Assembly (NCBI GenBank): GCA_035546335.1
Contig: DATKDP010000056.1
Location: 124,001-188,000, forward strand
Direction of reading: 5' to 3'
DNA: 64,000 nt
Origin: DATKDP01 sp035546335
GTDB lineage: Bacteria > Acidobacteriota > Thermoanaerobaculia > Gp7-AA8
The translations under genes were made by a program, and so were the position numbers. Shown here piece by piece: positions 25,410-35,238 of this stretch (its first letter is position 1; each line of letters opens with the position of its first letter). The notes under the pieces were generated by a model. It was not told the DNA's origin. It did no database searches and saw only the letters and a list, made by a program, of their open reading frames with translations.

Positions 25410-28400
25410 ATGGCAGATACTGACAAACCGCCCGTGACGGAAGAGCCTCATCGGTACGAGCGCGAAGGGCTGGAACGCCAGAAAGGGCGGCCGATGTGGG
25501 GTTGCGTTCGTGCACTCCTCGCCCTCTTCCTGGTGATCGGCGCCATTCTCGGCCTGATCGGTCTCGGGGCTTATCGATACCTCGGCAGTGCACGCTTCGC
25601 GGAGCTCGTGCGCGCACGGATCGAAGCCAATCTCGAGGCACGCCTGGGACGCGATGTCTTCATCGGCAGAGTCACTGTCATTCGCACTCCCAATGCGCGC
25701 GTGATCCTCGACGACGTCCGCATCGGCAATGCACCAGGAGCGCTTCAGGAGTGGTTTGCCACGGTCCGGCAGGTGGAGATCGTCGGGGGGATCGACTCGT
25801 TCCTCCAACGGCGCGTGCGCCTGGGCCACGTCGACATCCGCGATCCGCACTTCTACTTCGAGGTTTTCCCCGAGGGTCTGCCGCTGACTCACAACTTCCC
25901 CACATGGAAGCCGAGTGGGCCCCGCAGGTTCGAGATCGTGCGCGTCGACGTCTCGAGGCTTTTCGTAACCGGCGGACACTTCGACTTTCTCGACCGGCGT
26001 CACGATATCCGCGCGGAAGTCACCGGGATTCGATCCGAAGTGATTCCGACGATTCGCGAACAGATCTATCGCGGCACCATGGTCAGCCCCGAAGTGATCG
26101 TGCGGCTTCAGGATTATCGGCCGTTCTCCCTCTCGCTCGAAGGCAGCTTCCTCTATCGTCCCGGATCGCTCGACATTCAGAAGATCGTGATGCGAGGCCG
26201 CGGCATGGATGTGGGAATCGACGGGCGCCTTCAGCCGATCACCGAGGGAGCGTACGACCTCGGAATCCGCTCGACGGTCGACCTGGCGAGGTTGCGGGAG
26301 ATCTTCGCGATCGAACGGGAGCTGCAGGGAAGTGCCACCCTGGACGCGACGCTGCGCGGCAGGCAGGCGGACTTCACTCTCGAGGGTCCGTTCTCCGTTC
26401 CGCAACTGGTGGCGGACGCCTACGAGCTCGGCGAGCTGCGTGGAACGCTTCATCTCACCGACGAGCGCTTGTCGGCGAAGATCGACACCGCACGCTACGG
26501 AGGGGGCACACTGTCGGGCAGCTACCGGCTCGCTGAATATCGGGATCCCTACGCGATGGATGTCGACCTCGCCTTCGATTCGATCTCCCTCGAGAAGCTC
26601 TTCGAAGATTGGGGACTCGCCGAGACGGGTCTCCGAGGTGCCGCGACAGGCACCCTGTCGTATGCGTGGGAGAAAGATAGAATCCTCGATGGGCGCGGCG
26701 AAGGAACGGCGCGCCTGCGACCCGGCGCTGTCGCCTTCGGCAGTGCCCCCTATCCAATGCCTTTCGCTGGATCGGCGCGATTCGGCCTCACGCGGGGCGT
26801 GGTCGATTTCCGGCAGGCGGCCTTCCAGACCGACAAGACGCAGATCGAGCTCGGAGGGACGCTTCGCATCGAAGACCTTCGAGCGAACCTTCGTGTCGAT
26901 GTCACCTCGAGCGATCTGGCCGAGCTGGACAAGATCGCCCTGAACTTCGCTCGCGCGACCGGAACACCCGATCCCGAGCTTCTCGGCCTCGGCGGAACGG
27001 GCACGATACGCGGAAGCGTCGAGGGTCCGCTCGATTCACCTCTCGTCGTCGCGACCGTCGAAGCCCCCACCTTCATCTACAACAACATCGAGATCGGCTC
27101 GGCCTCGATTGCTCTGCGCTACGACGGTCCGGCCGAGCGGCTGACATTCGAGCGCGCCCGCTTCACGCGAGATGACGCCGTGATGCTCATGACCGGGAGC
27201 GTGACCTTTCCCTCGAGTGCACCTACGCGCTTCGATCTCGCGTTCGTCGCGACCAACTGGCCGGTCGCTCATGCAATCTCGGTCGTCGAGCTCGATCTGG
27301 TCGCCAGCGGGCTCGGAACCGGCGAGCTCCATGTCTCGGGAACGCCTGATGCGGGCACGGTTCGTTTCGAGGAGATGGTCATCACGCGCGAGCGGGCGGA
27401 GCTGCGCCTCAACGGTCTCGTGCGCTGGGCTCCGGGCGAAGGCAATGTCACATTCGATCTCGCGATTGCCGCACGCTCGTTCCCCGTCGCCGATCTCGTG
27501 GCGTTTCTCGACCTCGGAGACATTCCCATCAGTGGCGAGCTGACCGGGACCCTGCGGCTCGAAGGACCTCGCACGGCTCTCGAAGGGGCGGGCTCGATCA
27601 CGATCCGGAGCGGAACGATCTACGACGAGCCCCTCGATCTGGCGACGGCCGACATTCTCTTCACGACCGGACTCATGCGCGTGACCCATGTCGAGATCCA
27701 GGCTCCGGCAGGGACGCTGACCGGCGAGGCCGAATACGAATTCGCCACCGAGCGGTTCAGCTATCTCGTCACCGGCACGGAACTCGACATCTCGCGAATC
27801 GGCGCTCTCTCCTGGCTGGCGGGTCTGATCGGCGAAGCGGGGCTGCGCATCACATCCAGCGGAGCAGGGACACTGCAGCAGCCGGAGATCGTGCTCGAGG
27901 CTTCGATCGAGGGCCCGCCCCCTGCAGGCCTCGAGATCGGCGACGACGCGGCGCCTCCGACGTTCTATCTGGCGATCCGCAATGGAGAGCTGATCGTGCG
28001 CGGATCGGCCTGGGGAGCAGTCGAGATCGAGGGGACCGGCACCGTACTGGATGGGCAGCTCGATGGGCTCGTGCAGCTGAGAATCGCCGACCTGGCGCGC
28101 TTTGTCACGGTCTTCGGCGGGATGACGACTGTACCGGTCGCGGGTGAGATCGTCGTCGACCTGCGACTCGGCGGAGAGCTCGGCGAGTTGACGGCTCTGC
28201 GAATCGAAGGGACGGTTCCCACGTTCGACATCGACATCGCGGGCCATCCGTTCGTGGCTGAAGAGCCCATCCGCTTCACTCTCCACGAAGGACGCGTTGA
28301 CATCGAGTCGTTCCGACTGGCACGCGACACTTCGGCCTTTTCCATCTCGGGCTTCGTCTCGTTCGTCGAGGATCGCCGGATCAACCTGACGATTCGCGGT

Positions 28401-29669
28401 GCTCTGGAGGCAGCGCTCCTGCAACTGTTCGTGCCGGATACCTCCGCGGCGGGCACGGTGAACATCGCCGCCGGGATTACCGGGACAATCGACGAACCGC
28501 GCGTGAACGGAACGGCCGAGATTCTCGACGGTCAGGTGCGGATCGCCGGCTTTCCGCAGCTCATCGGCGACATCATGGCTTCGATCGTGTTCCATGGCGA
28601 CCGCCTGGAGATCGATTCGTTCCGTGCGACGCTCGGCGGAGGAGCTCTCGTCGCCGGTGGAGACATCTGGCTCAGCGGTCTCTCGGTCGAGCGGGTACGA
28701 ATCAACATGCAGGGGACCGACGTCGCTATCCGTTATTTCGAAGGGCTGTCGATCACCGGCGATCTCGATCTTCGGCTGACAGGAGATGCGGAACGTGCAC
28801 TGCTGCAGGGCGACGTTCGCGTCAACCGCGCTCTCTACTTCAGAGACTTCGACTTTACAAGCTCCATTCTGAATCTCCTCCTGGAACGGCGTGGTCTCGC
28901 TCCCGTGGTCGCCGCGAACTGGCAGGAGCGAATCGGGCTCAGCATCAACGTGAGCGCTGCCGAGACTCTCGCCATTCGCAACAACATCGCCGATGTGACA
29001 GGGAGTGCCCAGCTGGAGCTGACCGGCACTCTGGCCAATCCGAACGTTCTCGGCGTGGTGACGATCGACGAAGGGGGAACCGTCCGGTTCCAGGATGTCG
29101 ACTATCGCCTGGTGCGCGGCACGATCAATTTTCAGAATCCGTTTCGAATCGATCCGTACTTCGACGTGACCGCCGAGGCGCGCGTTCAGGAATACGACCT
29201 GACGGTGAACCTGACGGGAACGCTCGACCGCATCACCCCGACCGTGACCAGCGATCCGCCGATCAGCGATCTGACCATCCTCTCCCTGATCGGACCCTCC
29301 TCGATCGGAGCAGACCGCGGCGGCTTTCCCTTCAGCGCACAGTCACTGCAGATGACCGGCACCTCGCTCCTCTACCAGAGCCTGGCGGGCCTGATCGGGC
29401 CGCGCATCCTCCCCTTCGCCGATGCCGTGCGGCTCGAGCTGGAAGGGGTGACCGCGGACCCGACGGTCACGGTCGAAAAAAGAATCCAGAACGACCTTCG
29501 AGTCATCGTCATCTACAACACCCGAACGAACCAGAACCGCGAGATCATCGAATGGCAGGTCACACCCGACTGGATCCTCGAGCTTTCCCGTGACAGCGAG
29601 AAGGAGGACACCTATCTGATCAATGCCGTCGACGCCAGGTTCCGCAGGCGATACGAAGGACGGTGGTGA
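25410..29669 (+). CDS. tamB: TamB-like AsmA-family envelope protein
   Basis: 1419 residues, inner-membrane anchored by one N-terminal helix (VRALLALFLVIGAILGLIGLG). The rest is a very long run of beta-strands, the groove-like architecture of TamB/YhdP-type proteins, with repeated internal blocks (about every 110 residues). The C-terminal DUF490 domain is clear: TVTSDPPISDLTILSLIGPS, RILPFADAVRLELEG, and a closing VDARFRRRYEGRW. Members span the periplasm and assist outer-membrane lipid or protein transport. TGATG overlap with the downstream Omp85 gene supports a TamB-TamA pair. Confidence 0.93.
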   Translation: MADTDKPPVTEEPHRYEREGLERQKGRPMWGCVRALLALFLVIGAILGLIGLGAYRYLGSARFAELVRARIEANLEARLGRDVFIGRVTVIRTPNARVILDDVRIGNAPGALQEWFATVRQVEIVGGIDSFLQRRVRLGHVDIRDPHFYFEVFPEGLPLTHNFPTWKPSGPRRFEIVRVDVSRLFVTGGHFDFLDRRHDIRAEVTGIRSEVIPTIREQIYRGTMVSPEVIVRLQDYRPFSLSLEGSFLYRPGSLDIQKIVMRGRGMDVGIDGRLQPITEGAYDLGIRSTVDLARLREIFAIERELQGSATLDATLRGRQADFTLEGPFSVPQLVADAYELGELRGTLHLTDERLSAKIDTARYGGGTLSGSYRLAEYRDPYAMDVDLAFDSISLEKLFEDWGLAETGLRGAATGTLSYAWEKDRILDGRGEGTARLRPGAVAFGSAPYPMPFAGSARFGLTRGVVDFRQAAFQTDKTQIELGGTLRIEDLRANLRVDVTSSDLAELDKIALNFARATGTPDPELLGLGGTGTIRGSVEGPLDSPLVVATVEAPTFIYNNIEIGSASIALRYDGPAERLTFERARFTRDDAVMLMTGSVTFPSSAPTRFDLAFVATNWPVAHAISVVELDLVASGLGTGELHVSGTPDAGTVRFEEMVITRERAELRLNGLVRWAPGEGNVTFDLAIAARSFPVADLVAFLDLGDIPISGELTGTLRLEGPRTALEGAGSITIRSGTIYDEPLDLATADILFTTGLMRVTHVEIQAPAGTLTGEAEYEFATERFSYLVTGTELDISRIGALSWLAGLIGEAGLRITSSGAGTLQQPEIVLEASIEGPPPAGLEIGDDAAPPTFYLAIRNGELIVRGSAWGAVEIEGTGTVLDGQLDGLVQLRIADLARFVTVFGGMTTVPVAGEIVVDLRLGGELGELTALRIEGTVPTFDIDIAGHPFVAEEPIRFTLHEGRVDIESFRLARDTSAFSISGFVSFVEDRRINLTIRGALEAALLQLFVPDTSAAGTVNIAAGITGTIDEPRVNGTAEILDGQVRIAGFPQLIGDIMASIVFHGDRLEIDSFRATLGGGALVAGGDIWLSGLSVERVRINMQGTDVAIRYFEGLSITGDLDLRLTGDAERALLQGDVRVNRALYFRDFDFTSSILNLLLERRGLAPVVAANWQERIGLSINVSAAETLAIRNNIADVTGSAQLELTGTLANPNVLGVVTIDEGGTVRFQDVDYRLVRGTINFQNPFRIDPYFDVTAEARVQEYDLTVNLTGTLDRITPTVTSDPPISDLTILSLIGPSSIGADRGGFPFSAQSLQMTGTSLLYQSLAGLIGPRILPFADAVRLELEGVTADPTVTVEKRIQNDLRVIVIYNTRTNQNREIIEWQVTPDWILELSRDSEKEDTYLINAVDARFRRRYEGRW

Positions 29670-32548
29670 TGTCGCCCGAGCGAGCAACCAGGGCCGGTCT
29701 GATCCGCTCCGGCATTGCCGGACTGGCAATCCTGCTGGCCAGCTCGCCTCTCTGCGCGCAGTTCGAGTTTCGAGGGCTCGTCGTCCGCGACATTGCGATC
29801 CGGCCCGATGCCCCCATCGACGAGCCGTTGGTCCGCGAGCTGATCGCGATCCAGCCAGGCGAGCCGCTCTCCATTGCTGCCGTTCAGTCGACAATCAAGC
29901 GCCTCTACGGCACGGGAGACTTCCGTGACATCCGCATCGAGGGCGACACCGCCGGCGATGGAACGGTCGACATCGCGCTCATTCTCTCGCTCAGCTACCG
30001 GATCGCGACGCTCGCGATCGAAGGGGCGGGAGATGACCGCGACCGCGCCAGGCGGGAAGTTCTGATTCGCGTCGGCGACGTCCTGAGCCTCGATGCGGTC
30101 GATCGCAGTGCAGTCGCCATCCAGCAGATGTTCGCGCGGCGAGGTCACCTCGCGGCATCCGTCGATCCCGAAACTCGGTTCGAGCGCGAGCAGAACCTCG
30201 CCGACGTCATCTTTCACGTCACCCCCGGACCGCAGGCGACGATCGCCGCGGTCGAGATCGACGGAGAGACCGCGCCATTCACGCGCGAGCAGATCATCGA
30301 CGCGATGCGCGTGCAACCGGGCGACGCATTCCGTCCCGATCGCGCCCGCCGCGCCGCCGATCGGGTGCGCGCCTTTCTCTCCCGACGCGACCATCGACGC
30401 GCCGACGTCCGCTACCTCGGCGAGACGCATGACCCCGAGACCGACCAGGTCACTCTCCGTTATCGGGTCAATACCGGTCCCATCGTTCGCGTCGAGGTCA
30501 CCGGCGTTCCTCGCAGATCCGTCCGCCGTCTCCTTCCCTTCGGTCGCGATGACGAGTACTCGGAGGATCTGATTCACCGTTCGGCCTCTCGAATGGTGAC
30601 CGAGCTCCAGAGTCGAGGCCACTTCCTCGCGGCAGTCGACACGGAAGAAAGGCTCGAAGGGAACGAGTGGATCGTCGAGTTCCAGGTCCGCCCGGGCCCC
30701 GTATACCGTCTTTCCTCGGTCGAATTTCAGGGCAATTCACAGATCTCGGAAGCGCAGCTGCGGGACGTGGTCCAGATCCATCGCCGCGGCGGATTCCGGA
30801 GCGTGATTGCCGGGCTGTTCCGGCGCCCTACGGGATTGACCCAGGAGATGCTCGCCCAGGATCGGGATGCACTCGAAGCGTTCTACCGCACGAGGGGATT
30901 TACCGAGGTCGAGATTCGCCAACCGGTCGCCGCGCCGTTCCCTGATCAGTCGCTCGTCGTCACCTTTCCGATCCTCGAGGGTCCGCAGACCGTCTTGACC
31001 GAGGTCAGGCTCGAAGGGAATGAGGTAATCAGTACGGCGCGCCTTCCGAATCCGAAACTGACGACCGGCTCTCCGCTGAATCCGATTCTGTTGACCGGCG
31101 ACATCATAGCGCTGCAGACGTACTACGCCGTGCGAGGCTACGTCGAAGTTCAGGTCGCCCCGCGCATTACTTTTACTTCCGACAAGACCGGCGCGGAGCT
31201 GATCTACAGCATCACCGAAGGTCCTCAAGTCAACGTCGACCAGATCATCGTTCGAGGCAACACCTACACCGATCGTGACGTCATTCTGAAGAAAGTCTCC
31301 ATCGAGAAAGGCGATCCATTCAGCTACCGGTCGATCTACCAGGCGCAGCGCGATCTGTATCGACTCGGAATCTTCCAGCGTGTCGATCTCATCCCCGAAC
31401 AGGCAGGCACGAACGTCGGGCTCCGCAACATCGTCGTCCAGGTCGAAGAGGGAAGAAACCTGACGATCGCCGGATCGGTCGGCTATTCCACCGATCAGGG
31501 AGCACGCGGATCGGTCTCCGTCTTTCACCGGAACCTGTTCGGCTCGGCGCGCTATCTCGGCGTCGAGGCTCGTATCTCCCAGCGCGAGGATCGCTATGTG
31601 CTGACGTACCGGGAGCCATTCATCTTCAACTACGACATTCCGACGCAGCTCACCATCTTCCGCGCCGAGGAGCGCGCAGGTCGCGTCCGCGATGCCGAGT
31701 TCCAGCGTCTCGGTACCTTCATCGAGGCCTCGCGCGTCGTGGGGCTTCGCCAGCGGTGGGCTCTGCGTTACGAGTACAAAGTGACTCGCTGCGTTCGAGG
31801 GGCGGTCTGCGAAGCGGCAACAGGCGACATTCCCATTCCCGGTCTTCCGCTCGAAGATCAGGAGGTCCAGATCTCCAGCCTCTCGCCGACCTGGTTCTGG
31901 GACAGCCGCGACGACCCGATCAATCCGAGCCGTGGGCTGTTCGCCAGCTCGACACTCGAGTACGCGTTTCCCCTGTTTCAGGCGGAGACGCAATTCCTGA
32001 AGGCAGTCGAGCACGCAACGTGGTATCGACCGCTGAGTGAGCGAACCCTGGTCGCCCTCTCGGTTCGCATTGGCCTGATCGAGCCACTCGGCAGGAACGA
32101 AGTCGAACAGACCGTCCCCATCTCCGAGCGGCTCTATGCCGGCGGCGAGCTGACTCATCGCGCCTTCGAGCTCGACTCGCTCGGCATCGAAGGCGAGACC
32201 ATCGTCTGTCTTCGTCCCTCGGAAGTGGAGAACGGCCCGCCGGAAGTGATTCCCTGCAGCGAGGGAGGACGCCTCACTGCACTCGGCGGAAAAGGCATGG
32301 TCCTGCTCAACGCCGAATACCGCTTCCCGATCTTCGCCAGCCTCAGCGGAGCGCTCTTCGTCGATGCCGGAAACGTCTGGCGGACGATCGGCGACATCGA
32401 CACGGGCGATCTTCGCTACGGTGCAGGCGTCGGAGCCCGCTATCTGACGCCCGTCGGACCGTTGCGAGTCGACATCGGGTTCAAGCTCGATCGCGAGGCC
32501 TTCGAAGATCCATACGCCGTCTTCGTCACGCTGGGGTTCCCGTTCTGA
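29669..32548 (+). CDS. tamA: Omp85/TamA-like outer-membrane assembly protein
   Basis: 959 residues with signal peptide (LAILLASSPLCAQ). Several POTRA domains fill roughly residues 25-560, with the recurring motif of a beta-alpha-alpha-beta unit (for example VEFQGNSQISEAQLRD and IIVRGNTYTDRDVILKK). The C-terminal ~380 residues are the Omp85 barrel, ending in VFVTLGFPF with a terminal Phe. The loop-6 motif, usually VRGF, appears to read HRAF here. ATG 29669 overlaps the tamB stop. By context a TamA; a BamA role cannot be excluded since bamA is not otherwise seen. Confidence 0.92.
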   Translation: MSPERATRAGLIRSGIAGLAILLASSPLCAQFEFRGLVVRDIAIRPDAPIDEPLVRELIAIQPGEPLSIAAVQSTIKRLYGTGDFRDIRIEGDTAGDGTVDIALILSLSYRIATLAIEGAGDDRDRARREVLIRVGDVLSLDAVDRSAVAIQQMFARRGHLAASVDPETRFEREQNLADVIFHVTPGPQATIAAVEIDGETAPFTREQIIDAMRVQPGDAFRPDRARRAADRVRAFLSRRDHRRADVRYLGETHDPETDQVTLRYRVNTGPIVRVEVTGVPRRSVRRLLPFGRDDEYSEDLIHRSASRMVTELQSRGHFLAAVDTEERLEGNEWIVEFQVRPGPVYRLSSVEFQGNSQISEAQLRDVVQIHRRGGFRSVIAGLFRRPTGLTQEMLAQDRDALEAFYRTRGFTEVEIRQPVAAPFPDQSLVVTFPILEGPQTVLTEVRLEGNEVISTARLPNPKLTTGSPLNPILLTGDIIALQTYYAVRGYVEVQVAPRITFTSDKTGAELIYSITEGPQVNVDQIIVRGNTYTDRDVILKKVSIEKGDPFSYRSIYQAQRDLYRLGIFQRVDLIPEQAGTNVGLRNIVVQVEEGRNLTIAGSVGYSTDQGARGSVSVFHRNLFGSARYLGVEARISQREDRYVLTYREPFIFNYDIPTQLTIFRAEERAGRVRDAEFQRLGTFIEASRVVGLRQRWALRYEYKVTRCVRGAVCEAATGDIPIPGLPLEDQEVQISSLSPTWFWDSRDDPINPSRGLFASSTLEYAFPLFQAETQFLKAVEHATWYRPLSERTLVALSVRIGLIEPLGRNEVEQTVPISERLYAGGELTHRAFELDSLGIEGETIVCLRPSEVENGPPEVIPCSEGGRLTALGGKGMVLLNAEYRFPIFASLSGALFVDAGNVWRTIGDIDTGDLRYGAGVGARYLTPVGPLRVDIGFKLDREAFEDPYAVFVTLGFPF

Positions 32549-32580
32549 CCGAAGGGGCGGAGGGAGTGCGGTGCAACTCG

Positions 32581-32911
32581 TGGTGAGCGCGAAGCGCCAC
32601 CACCGGTCACGGCACGACACGTCATGAAGTCGCGGCACCCCGAAGGGGTGAATGGAACACAGCCGGTGGTGAGCGCGAAGCGCCACCACCGGAACTGCGA
32701 CGTTCCGCCGAAAGAACGCGGCACCCCGGAAGGGGTGCCCGGATCCCCTTACCAGAGGAATCGTGAATCGAACTCGAGTCCATTCGCTTCACCACCGGCT
32801 GTGTTCCGGGCACCCCTTCGGGGTGCGGGATGTGACGATGTGTTGTGCCCTGACCGGTGGTGGCGCTTCGCGCTCACCACCGGCTGGAATCCCTGCACCC
32901 CTTCGGGGTGT
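32581..32911. repeat. Cluster of palindromic repeat D (two modules)
   Basis: Module D1 (GGTGGTGAGCGCGAAGCGCC and CACCACC) occurs at 32581-32606, 32663-32692 and inverted at 32854-32883. Module D2 (GCACCCC, loop, GGGGTGC) occurs at 32634-32650, 32720-32740, 32809-32827 and 32894-32911. The modules alternate and the right half is an imperfect inverted copy of the left. The 409-bp gap between tamA and the next gene contains nothing else I can identify. Confidence 0.9.
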
Positions 32912-32957
32912 CGTTGGCGCGAAATCTGAAGACTTTCGACTCCGAAGGAGCTGGGAC

Positions 32958-33200
32958 ATGGCCAACGAGATCGAACAGATGTTGCGCGAGATGTTCGGCG
33001 AATCGTGGAACAAGCTGACGAAGTTTCAGTCGGAGCAGGTCGCCAAAATCACGTCCAGAGTCGAGGATCTCGCCCGAGCTGCTGTCCGGGATGACCTGGC
33101 GCGGCTGGCATCCGAGGTCGCGGAGCTCGAGCGCCGCGTGGCCATGCTCGAGGAGGAACGGGTCAAGACGGCAGCGGAAGGAACCCAGGCGAATTTCTAG
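32958..33200 (+). CDS. Small coiled-coil protein
   Basis: 80 residues. The ATG at 32958 has GAAGGAGC upstream. A charged amphipathic helix covers almost the whole protein, with heptad texture at the end (ASEVAELERRVAMLEEERV). It resembles small BMFP/YqiC-like accessory-factor proteins, which are ~80 residues with a coiled-coil tail, but the match is only in form. Located between the repeat D cluster and holA. Confidence 0.65.
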   Translation: MANEIEQMLREMFGESWNKLTKFQSEQVAKITSRVEDLARAAVRDDLARLASEVAELERRVAMLEEERVKTAAEGTQANF

Positions 33201-33256
33201 CCCGCATTTCTCACACGTCTTCCTCGGGAGAGCGGTGTTTCGCGACGATGTTGTGA

Positions 33257-34639
33257 TCAGCGCGGCATGGCGGCAAACACGAGAGTCTCGAGTACGACAT
33301 CCACCGGCACTCCACCCGATTTTCTCAGGTAGTCGGCTTCGGCGATCTCCCGAAGGGCGCCGATCAGCTCGTCCTCGTGAAAGAAGCGCACAGCCTCGAA
33401 CCGCTTGTGCAACGGAAAGGGATGCGGCTTCTGACGTACCAGCCTGCGACGCACGAGATACTCTCCCAGCGGCTCGGCGAGTCGATCGCGGAATTGGCTG
33501 TACGAGATCGCCTGCCGCGGATCGAGCTTCCGCACGCGGCAGAACGAATGGATCCCGAGAAGCTGACGGATCTCGTCTGCTAAAGCGAAAAGAAAGCGGC
33601 CGTAGTGACCCTCGTTCGTCGTTTTCGGATCATCGCGTCGCGCCTGCGCGATCAGATCGCGCAGCTTCTCCACCGCTTCGGCCGGCTTTCTGTCCGTGAA
33701 AAGAGCACCGAACTCGTAACGCGCACCGCCTGCCACGACAGACACCTGCGCCATGACCAGCTCCCGTGTCACTTCGGCGCCGGTGCCGGCATAGATCGCC
33801 AGTCTCTCCGCTTCGGCGATCGCAGGCCGGAGGTCGGGAACCTCCTTCGAATATTTGTCGCCGAGTGTGCGATCGATTCCGAGCGCTCTTCGAAGCGCAC
33901 TGACCGCTTCAGGCTGGAAGCTGACTCCATACTCCGCGGCAATCTCCTGCACGGCTTCATCCAGTACCGCGGCAACGTCCTCACGGCGGAGATTGGCGAT
34001 GACGACCGCACCGACGCGATCGATCAGTGCCACGCTGGCCGAATCCTTCGGCACTTCTCCCGCACGGAGCAAAAGGGTCGTGCCCGCGGCACCGCCCCCC
34101 CCGATCGCTTCGGCCAGCAGCGCCGCATCGCCTTCGCCTCTCGTTGCCTTCCTGCCGGATGCTCGCGCACTCTGAAGCATCTCGACCAGATCCTTCTCCG
34201 CGGTTCCCAGGCCGATCGCAGCAGCGATCCGACCGTCCGCCGAATCAGCATCGAGACCGACGAGGCCGAGAACATGAAGCAGCTTCGCCACCGAGGACGA
34301 GCGCTTTCGATCGGTCTTCGCGGTACGCCACCCCTCGACCGCCTTTTCGTAGAGCCGCACCAGCTCCTTGTTGGTCACGAAGGCGTTCACTTCCGGAACG
34401 ATGACGAGGCGCCTTCCGCCGAAGAGCGATCCGGTACGAAACGAATCGAGAACCGTCGCGAGATCGCTCGCCTCCCCCCAGCTCTCGACCTGAACCGCCG
34501 CGTCGCAGGCGAGAATGCGATCGCGAATGGCCGTGAATGCTCTCTCGACGGTGTAATCATTGTCACCTCCGACGAGAATCACCGGCGGGATGGAGCCGCG
34601 ATCGATTTGCTCGAGCAGGGTAGAGAGAGAGAGAGGCAC
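33257..34639 (-). CDS. holA: DNA polymerase III delta subunit
   Basis: 460 residues, larger than E. coli HolA (~343). The N-terminal AAA+-like domain begins with PPVILVGGDNDYTVERAFTAIRD and contains FRTGSLFGGRRLVIVPEV; the middle holds ANLRREDVAAVLDEAV; the C-terminal helical collar domain is FGALFTDRKPAEAVEKLRDL. A hydrophilic insert around residues 110-190 accounts for much of the extra size. It opens the sliding clamp in the clamp loader. Starts at GTG with no Shine-Dalgarno; a TATACT box ends 8 nt upstream, suggesting a leaderless mRNA. Confidence 0.88.
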   Translation of the reverse strand: MPLSLSTLLEQIDRGSIPPVILVGGDNDYTVERAFTAIRDRILACDAAVQVESWGEASDLATVLDSFRTGSLFGGRRLVIVPEVNAFVTNKELVRLYEKAVEGWRTAKTDRKRSSSVAKLLHVLGLVGLDADSADGRIAAAIGLGTAEKDLVEMLQSARASGRKATRGEGDAALLAEAIGGGGAAGTTLLLRAGEVPKDSASVALIDRVGAVVIANLRREDVAAVLDEAVQEIAAEYGVSFQPEAVSALRRALGIDRTLGDKYSKEVPDLRPAIAEAERLAIYAGTGAEVTRELVMAQVSVVAGGARYEFGALFTDRKPAEAVEKLRDLIAQARRDDPKTTNEGHYGRFLFALADEIRQLLGIHSFCRVRKLDPRQAISYSQFRDRLAEPLGEYLVRRRLVRQKPHPFPLHKRFEAVRFFHEDELIGALREIAEADYLRKSGGVPVDVVLETLVFAAMPR

Positions 34640-34669
34640 GGGGGGAGAGTATAGGGGATGAGAGTAGAG

Positions 34670-34847
34670 GGCAGATAGCAGAGGGCAGAGGGCAGATAGC
34701 AGAGGGCAGATGGCAGATGGCAGATGGCAGATGGCAGAGAGCAGATAGCAGAGAGAGGGCGTGGAAGGCGGTCGGGAGGGGGAACGCAGACGGCAGATGC
34801 GAAGCGCGCATCTTCCGTCTGCTATCTGCTATTTGCTATCTGCTCTA
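34670..34847. repeat. GCAGATAGCAGAG / GCAGATG tandem array with inverted copy
   Basis: Direct units of GCAGATAGCAGAG and GCAGATG run from 34670 to about 34760. An inverted copy (TCTGCTATCTGCTATTTGCT and following) lies at 34816-34847. Together they could fold into a long stem between dksA and holA. No gene in the 34640-34854 gap. Confidence 0.85.
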
Positions 34848-34854
34848 TCCGCTC

Positions 34855-35223
34855 TCAAAGAAGTCCCTGCTCTTCGAGCTCCTGACAATCGATGCAATGG
34901 CGCGTCCAGGGGACCGCTTTCAGCCGCTTTTCATTGATCACCTGGCCGCAGTTGATGCAGATGCCGAACGCGTTTTCGTCGATTCTCCTCAGCGCTTCGT
35001 CGACCAGCACGAGAATCTCGCGCTCGGCGTCAGAGAGTGAGAAGTTCAACTCCTTCGAGTAGGCGCTCGCCGCCTTGTCCGCCAGATCCTGGATGCCGTC
35101 ATCCGGCTGAGCATTGCCTGCAGCCATGTCGCGAGCATAGGAATCGTTCAGCTCCGACTGCTTTCTGAGCAGGAGCTCGCGATACTGTTCGAACTGACTC
35201 GCTTTTGTCTTGGTTCTTGCCAT
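34855..35223 (-). CDS. dksA: DksA/TraR zinc-finger transcription factor
   Basis: 122 residues. A long helical hairpin is followed by a zinc finger with Cys89/Cys92 (CINCGQ) and Cys110/Cys113 (CIDC). The hairpin tip keeps the DxxDxA motif (Asp46 and Asp49, DLADKA), the acidic tip that enters the RNA polymerase secondary channel in true DksA. It would tune rRNA and amino-acid promoters with ppGpp. Last gene of the rplU-to-dksA block, 15 bp after rlmH. Confidence 0.88.
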   Translation of the reverse strand: MARTKTKASQFEQYRELLLRKQSELNDSYARDMAAGNAQPDDGIQDLADKAASAYSKELNFSLSDAEREILVLVDEALRRIDENAFGICINCGQVINEKRLKAVPWTRHCIDCQELEEQGLL

Positions 35224-35238
35224 GCGCCCCGGTTCTCC

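Noticed and set aside
30737..32689. Long open frame antisense to tamA (about 650 codons)
   Set aside because: High-GC codon use produces such antisense frames throughout. It lacks family motifs, and tamA on the plus strand is certain.
32624..32929. Open frame of about 100 codons inside the repeat D cluster
   Set aside because: Its sequence is made of palindromic modules only, with no RBS and no protein-like composition.
34670..34847. CRISPR or tRNA-like structure
   Set aside because: Simple satellite with an inverted arm; no spacers, no cloverleaf, no CCA.
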